Shown here piece after piece: positions 31,467 to 42,691 of a DNA stretch of 64,000 bases. A model generated the notes under the pieces. That model searched no databases. It was not told the origin of the DNA and saw only the letters and a list, made by a program, of their open reading frames with translations. Origin of the DNA: Adiantum capillus-veneris. Its lineage: Eukaryota > Streptophyta > Polypodiopsida > Polypodiales > Pteridaceae. A program made the position numbers and the translations under genes. The first letter of the stretch is position 1. Each line of letters starts with the position of its first letter. The stretch lies in assembly GCA_014529385.2 (NCBI GenBank), contig CM043968.1:23780513-23844512 (forward strand), in the 5' to 3' direction.

Positions 31467-32645
31467 ATGGATGATACACAAGAGCACATCACCATGCACA
31501 ACAATGACACCACTATCTTGCTGACAACACTAAAAATCCACAACCAGCATCTCATACAGAATCCACCGCTTCAAATCCACAACCCCAACCACAAGAACCA
31601 AGTCTAAACACCCAACCGCTCCCCCAACCTTCGACTACAGAGGATCAAAACACCATGAGGCAGATTTTTGGTGATCTCTAGCCACTACAGCATGAAAATT
31701 GCACACCGCCACCTAAGCTCGGACCATTTGTAGCTCTTAACAGACCAACACAAGAAAGAGGACCTAGAGCTCAAGCAACGGTAGCAACTAGATATCAAGC
31801 AACGGAAACACCTGAAGCTCAAGCAACGGCTGCACCTGAGGCTCAAGCAACCACGACTACGCCGTGAAAATCCTCCCCGTGAGTCAAAAACAGGGTGATC
31901 AAAGTAATACCCAGTGATCTTGTTTCAATAGGACGATATACCAAGAGGAGGAATAGAATGAGAGAGTTAGAAAAGAAAGAGGCAACAGATAGAAAGGCAC
32001 AGAAATTACATGAAGAACAAAGAAAGCAGAGACAGCAGGAAGAATGGTAGATAGTGGAGGCTGAGAGAGCTCACTTGGATAATTTACAAGCACGAGTAGA
32101 GGCCGAGAGGAGAGCTATAAGAGAAAAGATCTCAGGCCGCCCAACAAGCCAAGGCTAGGAGCTCCAGACCTTCAAAAATTCCTCAAAGAGCAAAACAATG
32201 TGCGAAAAATAAAAAGGACAAGCTCACACCTAAAGAGCAACAAGCCCAAGAAGAGAGAAGGAAAAAGTACCAAAATGACCCTCCTCAATGGGCCCGACAA
32301 GTGGCTCCTCCACCACCACCAACAGCACAGAAGAAACGGCGATGGAAGCCTGGCAAAGTTGCTCTACGTGAGATCCAAAAATATCAAAAGAGCAGGGAGC
32401 CAATAATACCAAAGGCAAATTTCTCTCGGGTGGTAAGAGAAATTATGGACGAATATTTAGATTATGTGACAGGTAGCTAGCGTGTGTCTCTTTTGGCTTT
32501 GCAGATTGTCGTCGAGGACATTTTGGTACAATTGTTCCAAGATGGTGTACTTTGTATGGTGCATGCAAAGCGAGTCACTCTAAAAAATACAGATCTATCT
32601 CTAGTGCTCAATCTGAGGAATGAAGGGTCCCTCCATAAGAATTAG
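31467..32645 (+). pseudogene. Centromeric-type histone H3 (CENH3-like) pseudogene, long N-tail
   Basis: The C-terminal 108 codons (about 32322-32645) are a histone H3 fold: [16 protein letters not shown] (alpha-N), [16 protein letters not shown] (alpha-1), then LLALQIVVEDILVQLFQDGV and LCMVHAKRVTLKNTDLSL (alpha-2, alpha-3). IIPKANF and LLALQ resemble plant CENH3 more than canonical H3 (LIRKLPF, VAALQ), and loop 1 is one residue longer than in H3. A TAG at 32478 lies in loop 1. The tail is about 280 codons: P/Q-rich (31545-31660), AQAT repeats (31770-31855), a charged coiled coil (MRELEKKEATDRKAQKL, 31958-32129), a one-base frameshift near 32125, then a basic linker with [10 protein letters not shown]. 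Other stops: TAG about 31674, TGA 31865, TGA 31880, TAG 32048. No intron interrupts the fold. A canonical-H3 origin is less likely; a working spliced gene is unlikely given five stops. Confidence 0.78.
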
Positions 32646-33745
32646 TTTCCCCATGTAACCTCTATTTATGAGATTTGTAATCTTTCGATATAATATAAAC
32701 GATTCAATTTTCTACCATTTGGTGTAACTCTAATAGTTAATTGTGTATTTTCTATTGTTGAAGCATTTGAATTAATCAAGTAGTTTGATTTCACCTCCTC
32801 GACCATCCAAGCACCCGTCTAACGTGGGACACCTACCGTGAATATTTTGCAAAACGGAGCCATTTTGGGTGCGTACGGAGGCCGTCGGACGACCAAAAGC
32901 CATGCCGATGACCAACGACACGGAACGGGCCAAAAAAAAATGCCATGTGCACCACGGCACGCATGGGGCAGTTTTGACCCAGGTGTCTGCCATTTGTCTC
33001 CTTGAGACCTTGTGTGCACCTCTTGAAATGGGTTGCATTGTCACCCACATCAATCGTTTGAACTCCATCGTCACCCAACATCCACTATCCTCTTGTACAT
33101 TGCTGCATGAAATGGAGTCAATGACACTCCTAGGTCATCTAGTACTACCTGATTATGTTGCAGATCTTCATCTTTAGGTAGAGGTGTTTAGTGAGGCTCA
33201 TGGAGAAATAGAGAACTTCAGCTTGAGGAGAATCCAACAAGCTTGAGGAGAATGTAGTAAGCTTGAGGAGGGAAAGGAGATTCAAACTTCTGCTGCAGAG
33301 CTTTTGGGAGGGAAAACTGAAAGGAAGGAAAGAGAAGCAACTCTTGCAAGGTGAAGTGAAGAGAAGTGAGAGATGGTATAGTAGAGAGAGGGAGGGAATG
33401 ATCAGCACGTTTTTGGAGGGACTCCTTTTTAGGAGAGAGGGGGGGAAAAACTGACAGCCACTAGAGAGAGAAAGTATTGGTTTTTACTTAGCTATTTAGA
33501 GAAAAGTTCATTTTTTTGAATTTATAAGAGATTTTCTCTTTGTATTCTATAAAAAAGTACAACTTTGACCACTTACTTTTAGGCTCTACCATACCCACCA
33601 TTTCAGTCCACATGGCATCCACCCATTTGCCCCTTCCATAATTTCCTTTTTAATCCCATGGCAAATAAAGAGGCCCCCTTAAACCCCATTCCCATCCTAA
33701 TGATAATATTTGCACTCTAACCATCATCTATCTGTGTGTACCGAT
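32646..33745. other. Noncoding DNA after the histone-like pseudogene
   Basis: Possible polyadenylation context TATAATATAAACG at 32690. 32790-33060 is a GC-richer stretch (AACGGAGCCATTTTGGGTGC) of LTR-like character. 33220-33270 repeats AAGCTTGAGGAGAATG two to three times. No supported gene. Confidence 0.5.
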
Positions 33746-33959
33746 ATGGCTAGTACACTAGAGTCATCCACTCCTGCCTTGGGTGAGAGGTACTCTCTTT
33801 ACTTTTCACAAGTGTTTCACATGGTCTTTTTGGTGCTTGCCTGTGAATGGGATTTGGTAGGTACGCTGGCATGTGAGAGGAATTTTGAGGAATTAGAATG
33901 GTTGATACGTCTCTTGACCACAACTAATCCATACATAGTAGAGGATGTCACCCCGATTA
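33746..33959 (+). pseudogene. Unknown ORF, 5' part, split by Co4
   Basis: The ATG at 33746 opens MASTLESSTPALGERYSLYF and runs through CERNFEELEWLIRLLTTTNP to EDVTPI at the Co4 insertion point. The likely continuation lies after Co4 at 39476. I do not recognise the family. There is no gap between coding sequence and LTR. Confidence 0.4.
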
Positions 33960-34738
33960 TGTTAAGTATGGAGCCTGATTTACCCTTGTAATTTTATGTG
34001 GTAAAAGCGCACATTTGTAAGGCCCCCATTATGAGGAGAAGCCATCGTGCGTGAAAGAAAATCACTCGTCGAAAACCAAAATTTTCACGGCCAAAAATCA
34101 AGGGCAACTTTAAGGGCCTCAGGGGCGGAAGCCCCCGAGACTTTTTTTTTCCCTCGTTGGAATATTCCTTTTTTGCCGGAATATTATGGCCGGACGGCGG
34201 CCAGAAAGTGGTCGGAAAACAACCGTCGGTTGGCCGGTGGCCGGTAGTCAATGGCAAGTGGCCGGTGGTCGGAAATCAATTCAATGGCCGGTGGCCGAAT
34301 TCAAAAGCGGACTTGTCTTCTCAAGGGCGGCCACACATGGGAGGATTGAAGGGTCCGATTTGGACTTATCTACACAAGGGCGGCTACACATGGCTGCCTC
34401 TCATGCGAGAGGACATCCCTTTTGGCCTATAAAAGGAGGCCATTTCTACACACATTTCATAGTGTGAAGTTGACGCAACAAGGTGAGTGTGAGGTGGTGA
34501 CAGTGAAGCAAGGCGGGAGCTCCATTAAGGGTATAATCCCTTTGTAAAATACTTTTTGTTTTGAAGTACTATAGCCATTGAGTGGCTGCTTTTCCGTGGA
34601 CGTAGCCCACATTGGGTGAACCACGTATATCGTGTGTACTCTCTCTCTCTACTCTATAATCTCTTGTGTGTGAAATATATCTCTCTCCATTAAGTAATCT
34701 ACTCAAATATCTATTTAGCTACGTCTTATTTCCTAACA
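33960..34738 (+). repeat. Co4 5' LTR (779 bp)
   Basis: Bounded by GATTA on the left and the PBS on the right. TATAAAAG at 34428-34435. GGCCGG-rich U3. It has 88 bases (34069-34156) absent from the 3' LTR, which end at a CTCG repeat and contain a small GGGGC/GCCCC hairpin, and only a short CT run before its end. Confidence 0.95.
34428..34435 (+). promoter_or_regulatory. TATA box of Co4 5' LTR
   Basis: TATAAAAG in the context GGCCTATAAAAGGAGGCC; the same box is at 39103-39110 in the 3' LTR. Confidence 0.75.
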
Positions 34739-34740
34739 AC

Positions 34741-34752
34741 TGGTATCAGAGC
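34741..34752 (+). other. Co4 primer-binding site
   Basis: TGGTATCAGAGC, a perfect match to the copia PBS complementary to initiator tRNA-Met, two bases after the LTR. Confidence 0.95.
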
Positions 34753-34811
34753 AAGGTTTGCTCGTAGCTAAATTATCTCAAGGAAAGGATTCCTTGAATT
34801 GAGTGGGAGTT

Positions 34812-35640
34812 ATGGCAGAGGAAGGGAAGGTCAAGATTGAGAAGTTCAATGGCAAAAACTACCAACATTGGAAGATGCAGATTGAAGACTATATCTACCA
34901 AAAGGACCTCTATTTGCCACTAGGCGGTCTTGCGAAGAAGCCCACAACAATGGCAGATGAAGCATGGATTTTCCTTGATCGAAAGGCCCTGGGAACAATC
35001 CGGTTAAGATTGGCGTCAACGGTGGCCTTCAATGTTTCGGAGATAAAGACCACGGAGGACTTGATGAAGTCACTTGACGACTTCTACGAGAAACCATCGG
35101 CATCCAATAAGGTATTTCTTATGAAGCGCTTGTTCAATCTAAAGATGGCAGAGAATGGTTCAGTTGCAGAACACCTAAATGACTTTAACACAAACATAAG
35201 TCAACTTCGATCGGTGAAAATCAATTTCGATGACGAAGTGCGAGCTCTCCTTATACTATCATCTCTATCGGATAGTTGGGACAGCCTTGTGATGGCTGTA
35301 AGTAAATTCTATTTCAGGCACAAATACTCTTAAGTTTGATGATGTTGTGGGTGTTCTCCTAAGCGAGAAAATACGAAGGAGAAGCATAGGAGAATCATCA
35401 AGTGCTGCATTGTCAGTGGAAACAAGAGGAAGGCCTAAGGAGAGGTTCAAAAACTAAAAGGGTCGTGATCGCTCAAGATGGAACAAGTCACGCACAAAGT
35501 CAGTTCTTGAATGTTGGAACTGCGGCAAGAAGGGCCACGTCAAGAAGGATTGCTGGTCCAAGAATAAGAAGGAGACGGAGTCTCAAGACAACAAGCCAAC
35601 ATCGGAGGCCAATGTGGCAGGTAAAGTAGAGCAAGATGCT
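34812..35640 (+). pseudogene. Co4 gag
   Basis: The ATG at 34812 opens MAEEGKVKIEKFNGKNYQHW, a standard copia gag start. The capsid region runs to SLSDSWDSLVMAVS, where an extra A near 35308 shifts the frame before SGTNTLKFDDVVGVLLSE. A stop lies near 35456. The zinc knuckle CWNCGKKGHVKKDC (CX2CX4HX4C) is at 35512-35553. Confidence 0.92.
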
Positions 35641-35880
35641 CTAATTCTCTCATTAGACAATGTGTCTAATTCTTGGATAGTAGATTCCGGGGCTTCATTC
35701 CATGCGACACCACACAAGCAACATTTCCAAGACTACACCAAAGGTAATTTTGGGTATGTATACTTGGGAGATGATGAAGCTTGTGAGATTGTCGACAAAG
35801 GTACAGTTTCTGTCAAAACTGCTAACGGAAATGAATGGAAGCTTAAAGATGTTAGGCATGTTCCTTCTCTTCGAAAAATT
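35641..35880 (+). pseudogene. Co4 protease
   Basis: SNSWIVDSGASFHATPHKQH carries the catalytic D-S-G; GTVSVKTANGNEWKLKDVRH and VPSLRK complete the domain. A frameshift near 35878 separates it from the pre-integrase domain. Confidence 0.9.
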
Positions 35881-37051
35881 TGATCTCTACAGGACAATTG
35901 GACGATGAAGGTCACAACATTGCATTCGGAAACAAAGAGTGGAAGATCTCAAAGGGATCTTTGGTGGTTGCCAAGGGAGAAAAGGTTGGTACACTTTACT
36001 TGTGTATTGTTAGCACGCAACCTTCAACATGTGCAGTAACTACAAAAGTTGACAGTGCGGTGTGGCACTACCGGCTTGGGCATATGAGTGCCAAAGCAAT
36101 ACAAATCCTTCAAACAAAGAAGCTTCTACCAGGTCTGAAAGAAGTGGACTTAGAGTTCTGTGAAGATTGTGTTTATGGTAAACAAAAGAGGGTAAAATTT
36201 CAAAATTTAGGGAATGAAAGAAAAAATAAAAAACTTGAGTTGGTTCATTCTGATGTTTGGGGTCCTGCAAGTACACCATCACTCGGTGGCTCATTGTACT
36301 ATGTAACATTCATAGACGATGCGACTAGAAAAACATGGGTTTATGTCATGAAGAATAAGTTCGATGTATTTCCATATTTCAAAGGTGGAAAGCCTTTGTG
36401 GAGAATGAAACAGGTACCAAGGTTAAATGCTTCAGATCCGACAATGGAGGTGAATATTGTAGCCAAGCTTTTGAAAGCTTTTGTGCTAGCAATGGCATTC
36501 GGAGGCAAAGGACAACCCCAAGGACACCTCAACAAAATGGGCCTTCGGAAAGGATGAACAGGACAATTATGGAGCGAGCACGAAGCATGTGGCTACATGC
36601 AGGCCTACCGCTTGAGCTTTGGGCGGAAGCTGTAAGTACGTCTGTGTACTTAATCAATCGGTCACCCTCAACGGCATTGGATGGGGGAGTTCCAGAAGAG
36701 GCATGGATAGGTAAACCGGTGAATTATGCATTTCTCAAAGTGTTTGGGTGTGAGGCTTTCATGCACATAGATAGAAGCCTAAGATCAAAGCTAGATGCAA
36801 AGTCCAAAAAGTGTTTCTTCATTGGCTATGGAGAAGGTTACTTTGGGTATCGCCTATGGAATCTTGAAGATGGTAAAATCTTAAGGAGTAGGGATGTAAT
36901 TTTTAACGAACAAAATATGTACAAAGATTACTTGGAAAGAAAACAAACAAAAGAAACAGGTGATGAGTACATGGAGCTTGAGGACGGTGAAGACTCAAGG
37001 ACTGCAAACGGTGACAATGTGCAACAATGTCAACCAAATGAGGAGCCTTAA
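35880..37051 (+). pseudogene. Co4 integrase
   Basis: GAG-pre-integrase VWHYRLGHMSAKAIQIL, zinc residues in CEDCVYGKQK, first Asp in ELVHSDVWGPAS, then a frameshift near 36390. The next frame gives CFRSDNGGEYCSQAF (second Asp) and NGPSERMNRT (Glu) with 35 residues between, so the DD35E residues are kept. The post-integrase region AFLKVFGCEAFMHID and FGYRLWNLEDGKI follows, ending at a TAA at 37049. Confidence 0.92.
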
Positions 37052-38150
37052 CCTATTCCCCGAAGATCTACAAGAGCAAGTAGATCTCCAGAAAGGTTTG
37101 TTCCTTCCTTCAACAATCTCTTGATCTGATTCTGGAGATCCAGAATCATACGAAGAAGCTATGCAACATGAATCCAAGGAAGAATGGACGAAGAGCATGC
37201 AAGTGGGGATGGACTCACTACATCGCAACCAAACATGGGAATTGGTTGAGTTGCCTAAAGGTAAGCGGGCACTTCAAAACAAATGGGTGTACAAGGTGAA
37301 GGAAGAAGAAGGTGGGAAGAAAAGGTACAAGTATAGGCTTGTGGTAAAAGGTTTTTCTCAAAAGAAAGGTATTGACTTCAATGAAATATTTTCTCCTGTT
37401 GTAAAAATGAACTCAATTAGGCTTGTCTTAAGCCTTGTGGCTGCTCATGATCTAAATCTCGAGCAAATGGATATAAATATGGCATTCCCTCACTGTGACT
37501 TAGAGGAGGAAATCTACATGCTTCAACCAAAGGGGTATGAAGTAAAAGGTAAGGAGAAAATGGTTTGCAGATTAAAGAAGAGCTTGTATGGTTTAAAGCA
37601 AGCATCAAGACAATGGTACTTGAAGTTTGATCGATGGATGTTGGATCATGGATTCACAAGATGCAACTCGGATCACTGCGTCTACACGAAGAATTTGGGA
37701 GATGGGAAATTCATCATCCTAATGTTATATGTTGATGACATGTTGATTGCAAGTGCTAACATGCAGGACATCAAAGACCTAAAAGAGGAGCTGTCTAAAT
37801 CTTTTTCAATGAAAGATTTAGGTGCTGCAAAGAGGATACTTGGTATGAAAATATCAAGGGACAGGACGAAGAAGACAATAAAGCTATCTCAAGAAGATTA
37901 CATCAAGATGGTACTAGAAAGGTTTGCAATGCAAAATGCAAAACCAGTTTCTACACCTTTGGCTGGTCATTTTAAACTAACAAAGGATATGTGTCCAAAG
38001 ACACAAGAGGAGATAGCCTATATGTCTAAAGTTCCATATGTTGCAGCGGTAGGTTCTCTAATGTATGCTATGGTCTGGACAAGGCCAGACATTGCACATG
38101 TAGTGGGAGTTGTGAGTAGGTTCATGGACAACCCAGGTAAAGAACATTGA
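37052..38150 (+). pseudogene. Co4 reverse transcriptase
   Basis: EEWTKSMQVGMDSLHRNQTW, ALQNKWVYKVKEEEGGKKRY, LEQMDINMAFPHCDLEEEIY (catalytic Asp), SLYGLKQASRQWYLKFD and the active site LMLYVDDMLIAS at about 37728. The frame is open from 37161 to 38150, the best preserved part of Co4. The TGA at its end replaces a Trp expected in KEHWQ. Confidence 0.95.
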
Positions 38151-38689
38151 CAAGTTGTGAAGTGGATACTTAGGTATCTAAAAGGGACAACAACAAATGC
38201 TTTGTAGTTTCGAGGAGCTCATATTTTCTAGAAGGGTATGCTGATGCAGATATGACAGGTGACAAAGATACTCGAAGGAGCACTACTGGCTATATGTTCA
38301 CGATTGGAGGCACAGCAATAAGCTAGGCTTCAAAGCTGCAGAAAGTGGTTTCACTTTCTACCACGGAAGCAGAGTATGTAGCAATGACGGAGGCAAGAAA
38401 AGAAATTTTTTGGCTTCACAGATTCTTAGAAGAGCTTGGATTCAAACAAGACAATTGTGTCTTGTACAGTGATAGCCAAAGCGCTATCCATCTTGCGAAT
38501 AACTCAGCCTTTCATTCAAGGACAAAGCACATTGAGGTGAGATATCACTTCATACGCACTCTTTTGGAAGAGGGACAGCTAAAGCTAGGAAAGGTGCATA
38601 CAAGTGAAAATCCTGTAGACATGTTTACAAAGGTGGTCAACAAGGAGAAGTTGAGCTTTTTCTCATCTTCAATCGGCATTCAAGGATAA
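38151..38689 (+). pseudogene. Co4 RNase H
   Basis: [17 protein letters not shown], then stops, [20 protein letters not shown], a TAG in place of a Trp after GGTAIS, and an open stretch from 38345: VSLSTTEAEYVAMTEARKEI, YSDSQSAIHLANN, RTKHIEVRYHFIRTLLEEG. Typical copia RNase H. Confidence 0.93.
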
Positions 38690-38735
38690 GAAGCCAGAAT
38701 GGAAAGCAGTCACAGGTTTGGTTTGGAGATCAGTC

Positions 38736-38749
38736 TCCAAGTGGGAGAT
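38736..38749 (+). other. Co4 polypurine tract
   Basis: AAGTGGGAGATT lies immediately before the 3' LTR and is the usual copia second-strand primer context. Confidence 0.8.
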
Positions 38750-39309
38750 TGTTAAGTATGGAGCCTGATTTACCCTTGTAATTTTCTGTGGTAAAAGCGC
38801 ACATTTGTAAGGCCCCCATTATGAGGAAAAGCCATCGTGCATGAAAGAAAATCACTCGCTGGAATATTTATTTTCGCCAGAATATTATGGCCGGACGGCG
38901 GCCGGAAAGTGGTCAGAAAACAACCATCGGTTGGCCGGTGGCCGGTGGTCGGAGGTCAATGGCCGGTGGCCAAATTCAAAAGCGGACTTGTCTTCTCAAG
39001 GGCGGCCACACATGGGCGGATTGAAGGGTCCAATTTGGACTTATCTACACAAGGGCGGCTACACATGGATGCCTCTCATGAGAGAGGACAGCCCTTTTGG
39101 CCTATAAAAGGAGGCCATTTCTACACACATTTCATAGTGTGAAGTTGACGCAACAAGGTGAGTGTGAGGTGGTGAGAGTGAAGCAAGGCGGAAGCTCCAT
39201 TAAGGGTATAATCCCTTTGTAAACTACTTCTTGTTTTGAAGTACTAAAGCCATTGAGTGGCTGCTTTCCCGTGGACGTAGCCCACATTGGGTGAACCACG
39301 TATATCGTG

Positions 39310-39390
<81 letters not shown>

Positions 39391-39475
39391 CTATAATCTT
39401 TTGTGTGTGAAATCTATCTCTCTTTATTAAGTAATCTACTCAAATATCTATTTAGCTACGTCTTATTTCCTAACA
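38750..39475 (+). repeat. Co4 3' LTR (726 bp)
   Basis: TGTTAAGTATGG...CCTAACA, TATAAAAG at 39103-39110. It has a (CT)37 run at 39314-39387 where the 5' LTR has about nine CT, and lacks the 88-base segment and a shorter GGCCGG segment of the 5' LTR. Scattered substitutions show that the insertion is not recent. Confidence 0.95.
39314..39387. repeat. (CT)37 microsatellite in Co4 3' LTR
   Basis: An uninterrupted CT run of 74 bases; the 5' LTR has only a short run at the same place, so the expansion happened after insertion. Confidence 0.97.
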
Positions 39476-39645
39476 GATTACACAAGACTACCCTCGACCA
39501 AGATGACTGTAGGCGTCTAGTGACCTTCTTAGTAAACATTGGTGCCTCTAATGATGAAGACAATTAACAAGATTACATGGATGGCACATATGGTCTCATG
39601 GATGATGACTTTGTTTTTCTCAACGACGAGGATAGGGCTTTCTAG
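39476..39645 (+). pseudogene. Unknown ORF, 3' part, split by Co4
   Basis: After the second GATTA the frame ending at TAG 39643-39645 reads DDCRRLVTFLVNIGASNDED, a TAA at 39565, then an acidic end: DYMDGTYGLMDDDFVFLNDE. A one-base shift near 39500 is needed to join it to 33746-33959. It looks like the acidic C-terminus of the interrupted protein; the identity is unknown. Confidence 0.35.
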
Positions 39646-40572
39646 TGGGCTTAGTCCCTATTGACCTTTAGCTTAAGTATTATAAAGGGAGTTTACTAGT
39701 GTGATGAGCCTGGGGAGGGTAACAGTGTTATATGACCCCCCAAAGTTACAAAATTAAAATGCTGAAAACGAATAAACAAAAAAATCAAAGTGCCACAATG
39801 TAAAATCTTAAGCGGAAAGAGAAATCTCAGCTTGATTTGGTACTTCACTCACATGTATCGCCTATGGTACTAGAGCCCTAGAGGTTCTTAGTGTGGGCCG
39901 TTTTCCTTGAAAAGCAAAAAACCCAAGGCATACAAAATAAGCACACACATCAAAATTGAATCAATGTGAAAAGACTTTGGGGGGTCAAAGAAAATAAATA
40001 AGTCAGGTGATGATTTCATGAGCAATTCCTTTTATCGTAGCTTAGCTACAAGGTCTTCTAGGTATAGCCTCTAGTCAGCCCTCGGACATGAAATACTTGG
40101 CTCTCGCATTTAAACAACTTAATTGACCAGAGAAAATTGAGAATCTTGCCCATGGTATTAATAGTTGATCTCTAGTGCCTTTCAATCTTTAAATTAAAAA
40201 CCCCAGACTTGTTTAGTTTTTTGTTACCTTTACAACTATTTATGCGTTTGATTATATTACAATTTAATGTTTATTGCTGACAAATTGTTTAATATTCTGT
40301 TACCAATCAATTTGTCTGCCTACAACTGCATATGCTTTTTAATTGTATATAAGAATGCAATTACTGTACCAATTTTGTTTGATTTTGGAGTGATTGAAGA
40401 AGGCTAAGAAAATTCATCTCAAATGCTCTTCCACCTCGATGAACGAGCTTCAACTCAATAGCTCCCGAGGATGAAATCTACATCAAGAAGGGGGACATGT
40501 TAGCCAACGGCGTCCACTTCTAGTAGTCATGGGCCGGGCTTGTCGGTCCAATAGGAAAAGGGTAAGATTGAT
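39646..40572. other. No gene recognised
   Basis: AT-rich DNA. 40180-40400 has alternating poly-T and poly-A runs. No ORF with family features. Confidence 0.6.
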
Positions 40573-41254
<682 letters not shown>

Positions 41255-41448
41255 GTAGCAATGAGGCGGTTGAGCGTGGCAAAGCGGTATCTCCCTCTTC
41301 TTCGCGGCAAGGAATCCTCCACGAAGGCGAGCCTAGGGCGGTGAGTGACACACTCTTGCTCTCTTGAGCTTGCTAAATTAATATGGTTGTGTGATTGCAA
41401 CCATTTGTGGCTCGTACACAGTGTTCAGCAAGTCCCTTGCTTTGACAC

Positions 41449-42691
41449 GTGCGACAGATGCGCACAAACAATAACTTTGTTATGATGAGGCGTGAGGAGG
41501 TAGAACAAACCAAATACCAAGGGTACTCCATAAGAGATTGGATATTGGGCCAAGGACCAGAAACTATTTCAAGAGAGGAACTCCGCGAGAGATATTTTGG
41601 GAGCAATGTTAAAAAACCCGAACATACCTCATCACGAAGAAAACCGAGTGAGACTAAAGCCAGTCGAGGGCTACATGAGTCACTATTTCCAATAGACTGG
41701 TTTGAAGGACTCGGGACAGGACTAACTACCAGGAGACCTGGGGTTGAACCAAATAGACATGTCAGACCAGCTGATTTTTAAAAATGGGATCTGGAGATCC
41801 ATATGACCACTTAGCAAGCTTTAAGCAAGTGCTAAGAGCAAAACACATATTTGATTTCCATACTTAATTTGAGGGATTTGGAATGACATTAGAAGGAAAC
41901 TCACTGACATGGCTCCAAAGCATTCCACCAAGGTCAATCATGGACTTAAATACATTAGCTCAAGGATTTGTAGTTGCATGTTCCAAAACGAAGATCAAAC
42001 ATAATATGGTAGCTCAAATCCATAGCTTCAAATAGAAACAAGGTGAGTCTTTTAGGGATTGTGCAACTAGAATGAAGCAATACATTGCAAGATGCCCAGA
42101 ACTAGAAATACCTATAGAAGAAAGATTAGTATCATTGTTTCTAGAGGGACTGCTAAACAAAGAACTTCATGCTATATTGTATAGCAAGAAATATATGGCC
42201 CTAGAAGAGTGTGTATCGGATGCCACTGACTTGGGAGACAATTGTGATATTTTCAATGAAGAAGATGTCCCTGAGGATACTCAAAGTGATAAAGCAACAT
42301 CCACCAAACCAACACAATTAGGAACGGCTGATGCAGCACCACTTACAGCCATAGAAGATGGGTAGAAGACATGCTCAAAAGGATGAACGAAATGATGAAT
42401 AACATGCAAAAAGCACCTATGAGGAGACCAGGCCAAGGGATACCTCAAAAGGGACAACCAATTAGGCCTCAGAAATGGTGTGCAGTCGAGGGTAGATGGA
42501 CTAACCATGAGACCAATGAGTGCTATTACCGACCAAAGCATGATGGAAATGTTCAATATGTGCCTATGAGGCCACAAGGACAACCCATGTACAGGTATCA
42601 GCCTAATATGGCCCCAACTCAAAGACCACTAATGGGTATGGAAAGACCTCAACTTATGTTGGGGTCAACAACCTCCATATCCTGGACATAA
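41449..42691 (+). pseudogene. Gy3 gag
   Basis: 41449-41781 ends RRPGVEPNRHVRPADF, aligning with RRIRPSQVQKW of Gy2. After a stop, GSGDPYDHLASFKQVLRAKH, EGFGMTLEGNSLTWLQSIPP, VAQIHSFK and MKQYIARCPELEIPIEERLV follow the capsid domain. 42371-42691 has KWCAVEGRWTNHETNECYYR, almost the same as the Gy2 motif before its knuckles, then a proline/methionine-rich tail. It lacks the ~400-residue N-terminal extension of the Gy2 gag or has lost it. Confidence 0.85.

Larger units (their letters stand above)
33960..39475 (+). mobile_element. Co4: complete Ty1/copia insertion with target duplication
   Basis: LTRs at 33960-34738 and 38750-39475, both TGTTAAGTATGG...TAACA, flanked by the 5-base duplication GATTA (33955-33959 and 39476-39480). 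PBS, gag, zinc knuckle, PR, INT, RT, RNase H and a purine tract are all present in copia order. Frameshifts and stops in most domains make it non-autonomous. Motifs suit the Tork/Tnt1-like group of plant copia elements (judged by eye). Confidence 0.95.

Noticed and set aside
32469-32504. A small GT-AG intron at the loop 1 stop of the histone-like sequence (ACAG/GTAGCT ... TTTGCAG).
   Set aside because: It would be about 32 bases, shorter than plant introns, and its removal deletes the conserved LLALQ helix start. A real stop is likelier.
34047-34467. Overlapping frames in the Co4 LTR (MAGRRPESGRKTT and others), repeated at 38837-39142.
   Set aside because: They lie in GGCCGG-rich U3 and recur only because both LTRs carry them.
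35299-35320. GTAAGT...TTTCAG in the Co4 gag as an intron.
   Set aside because: Only about 20 bases. The family sequence continues through it, so a one-base insertion explains the shift.
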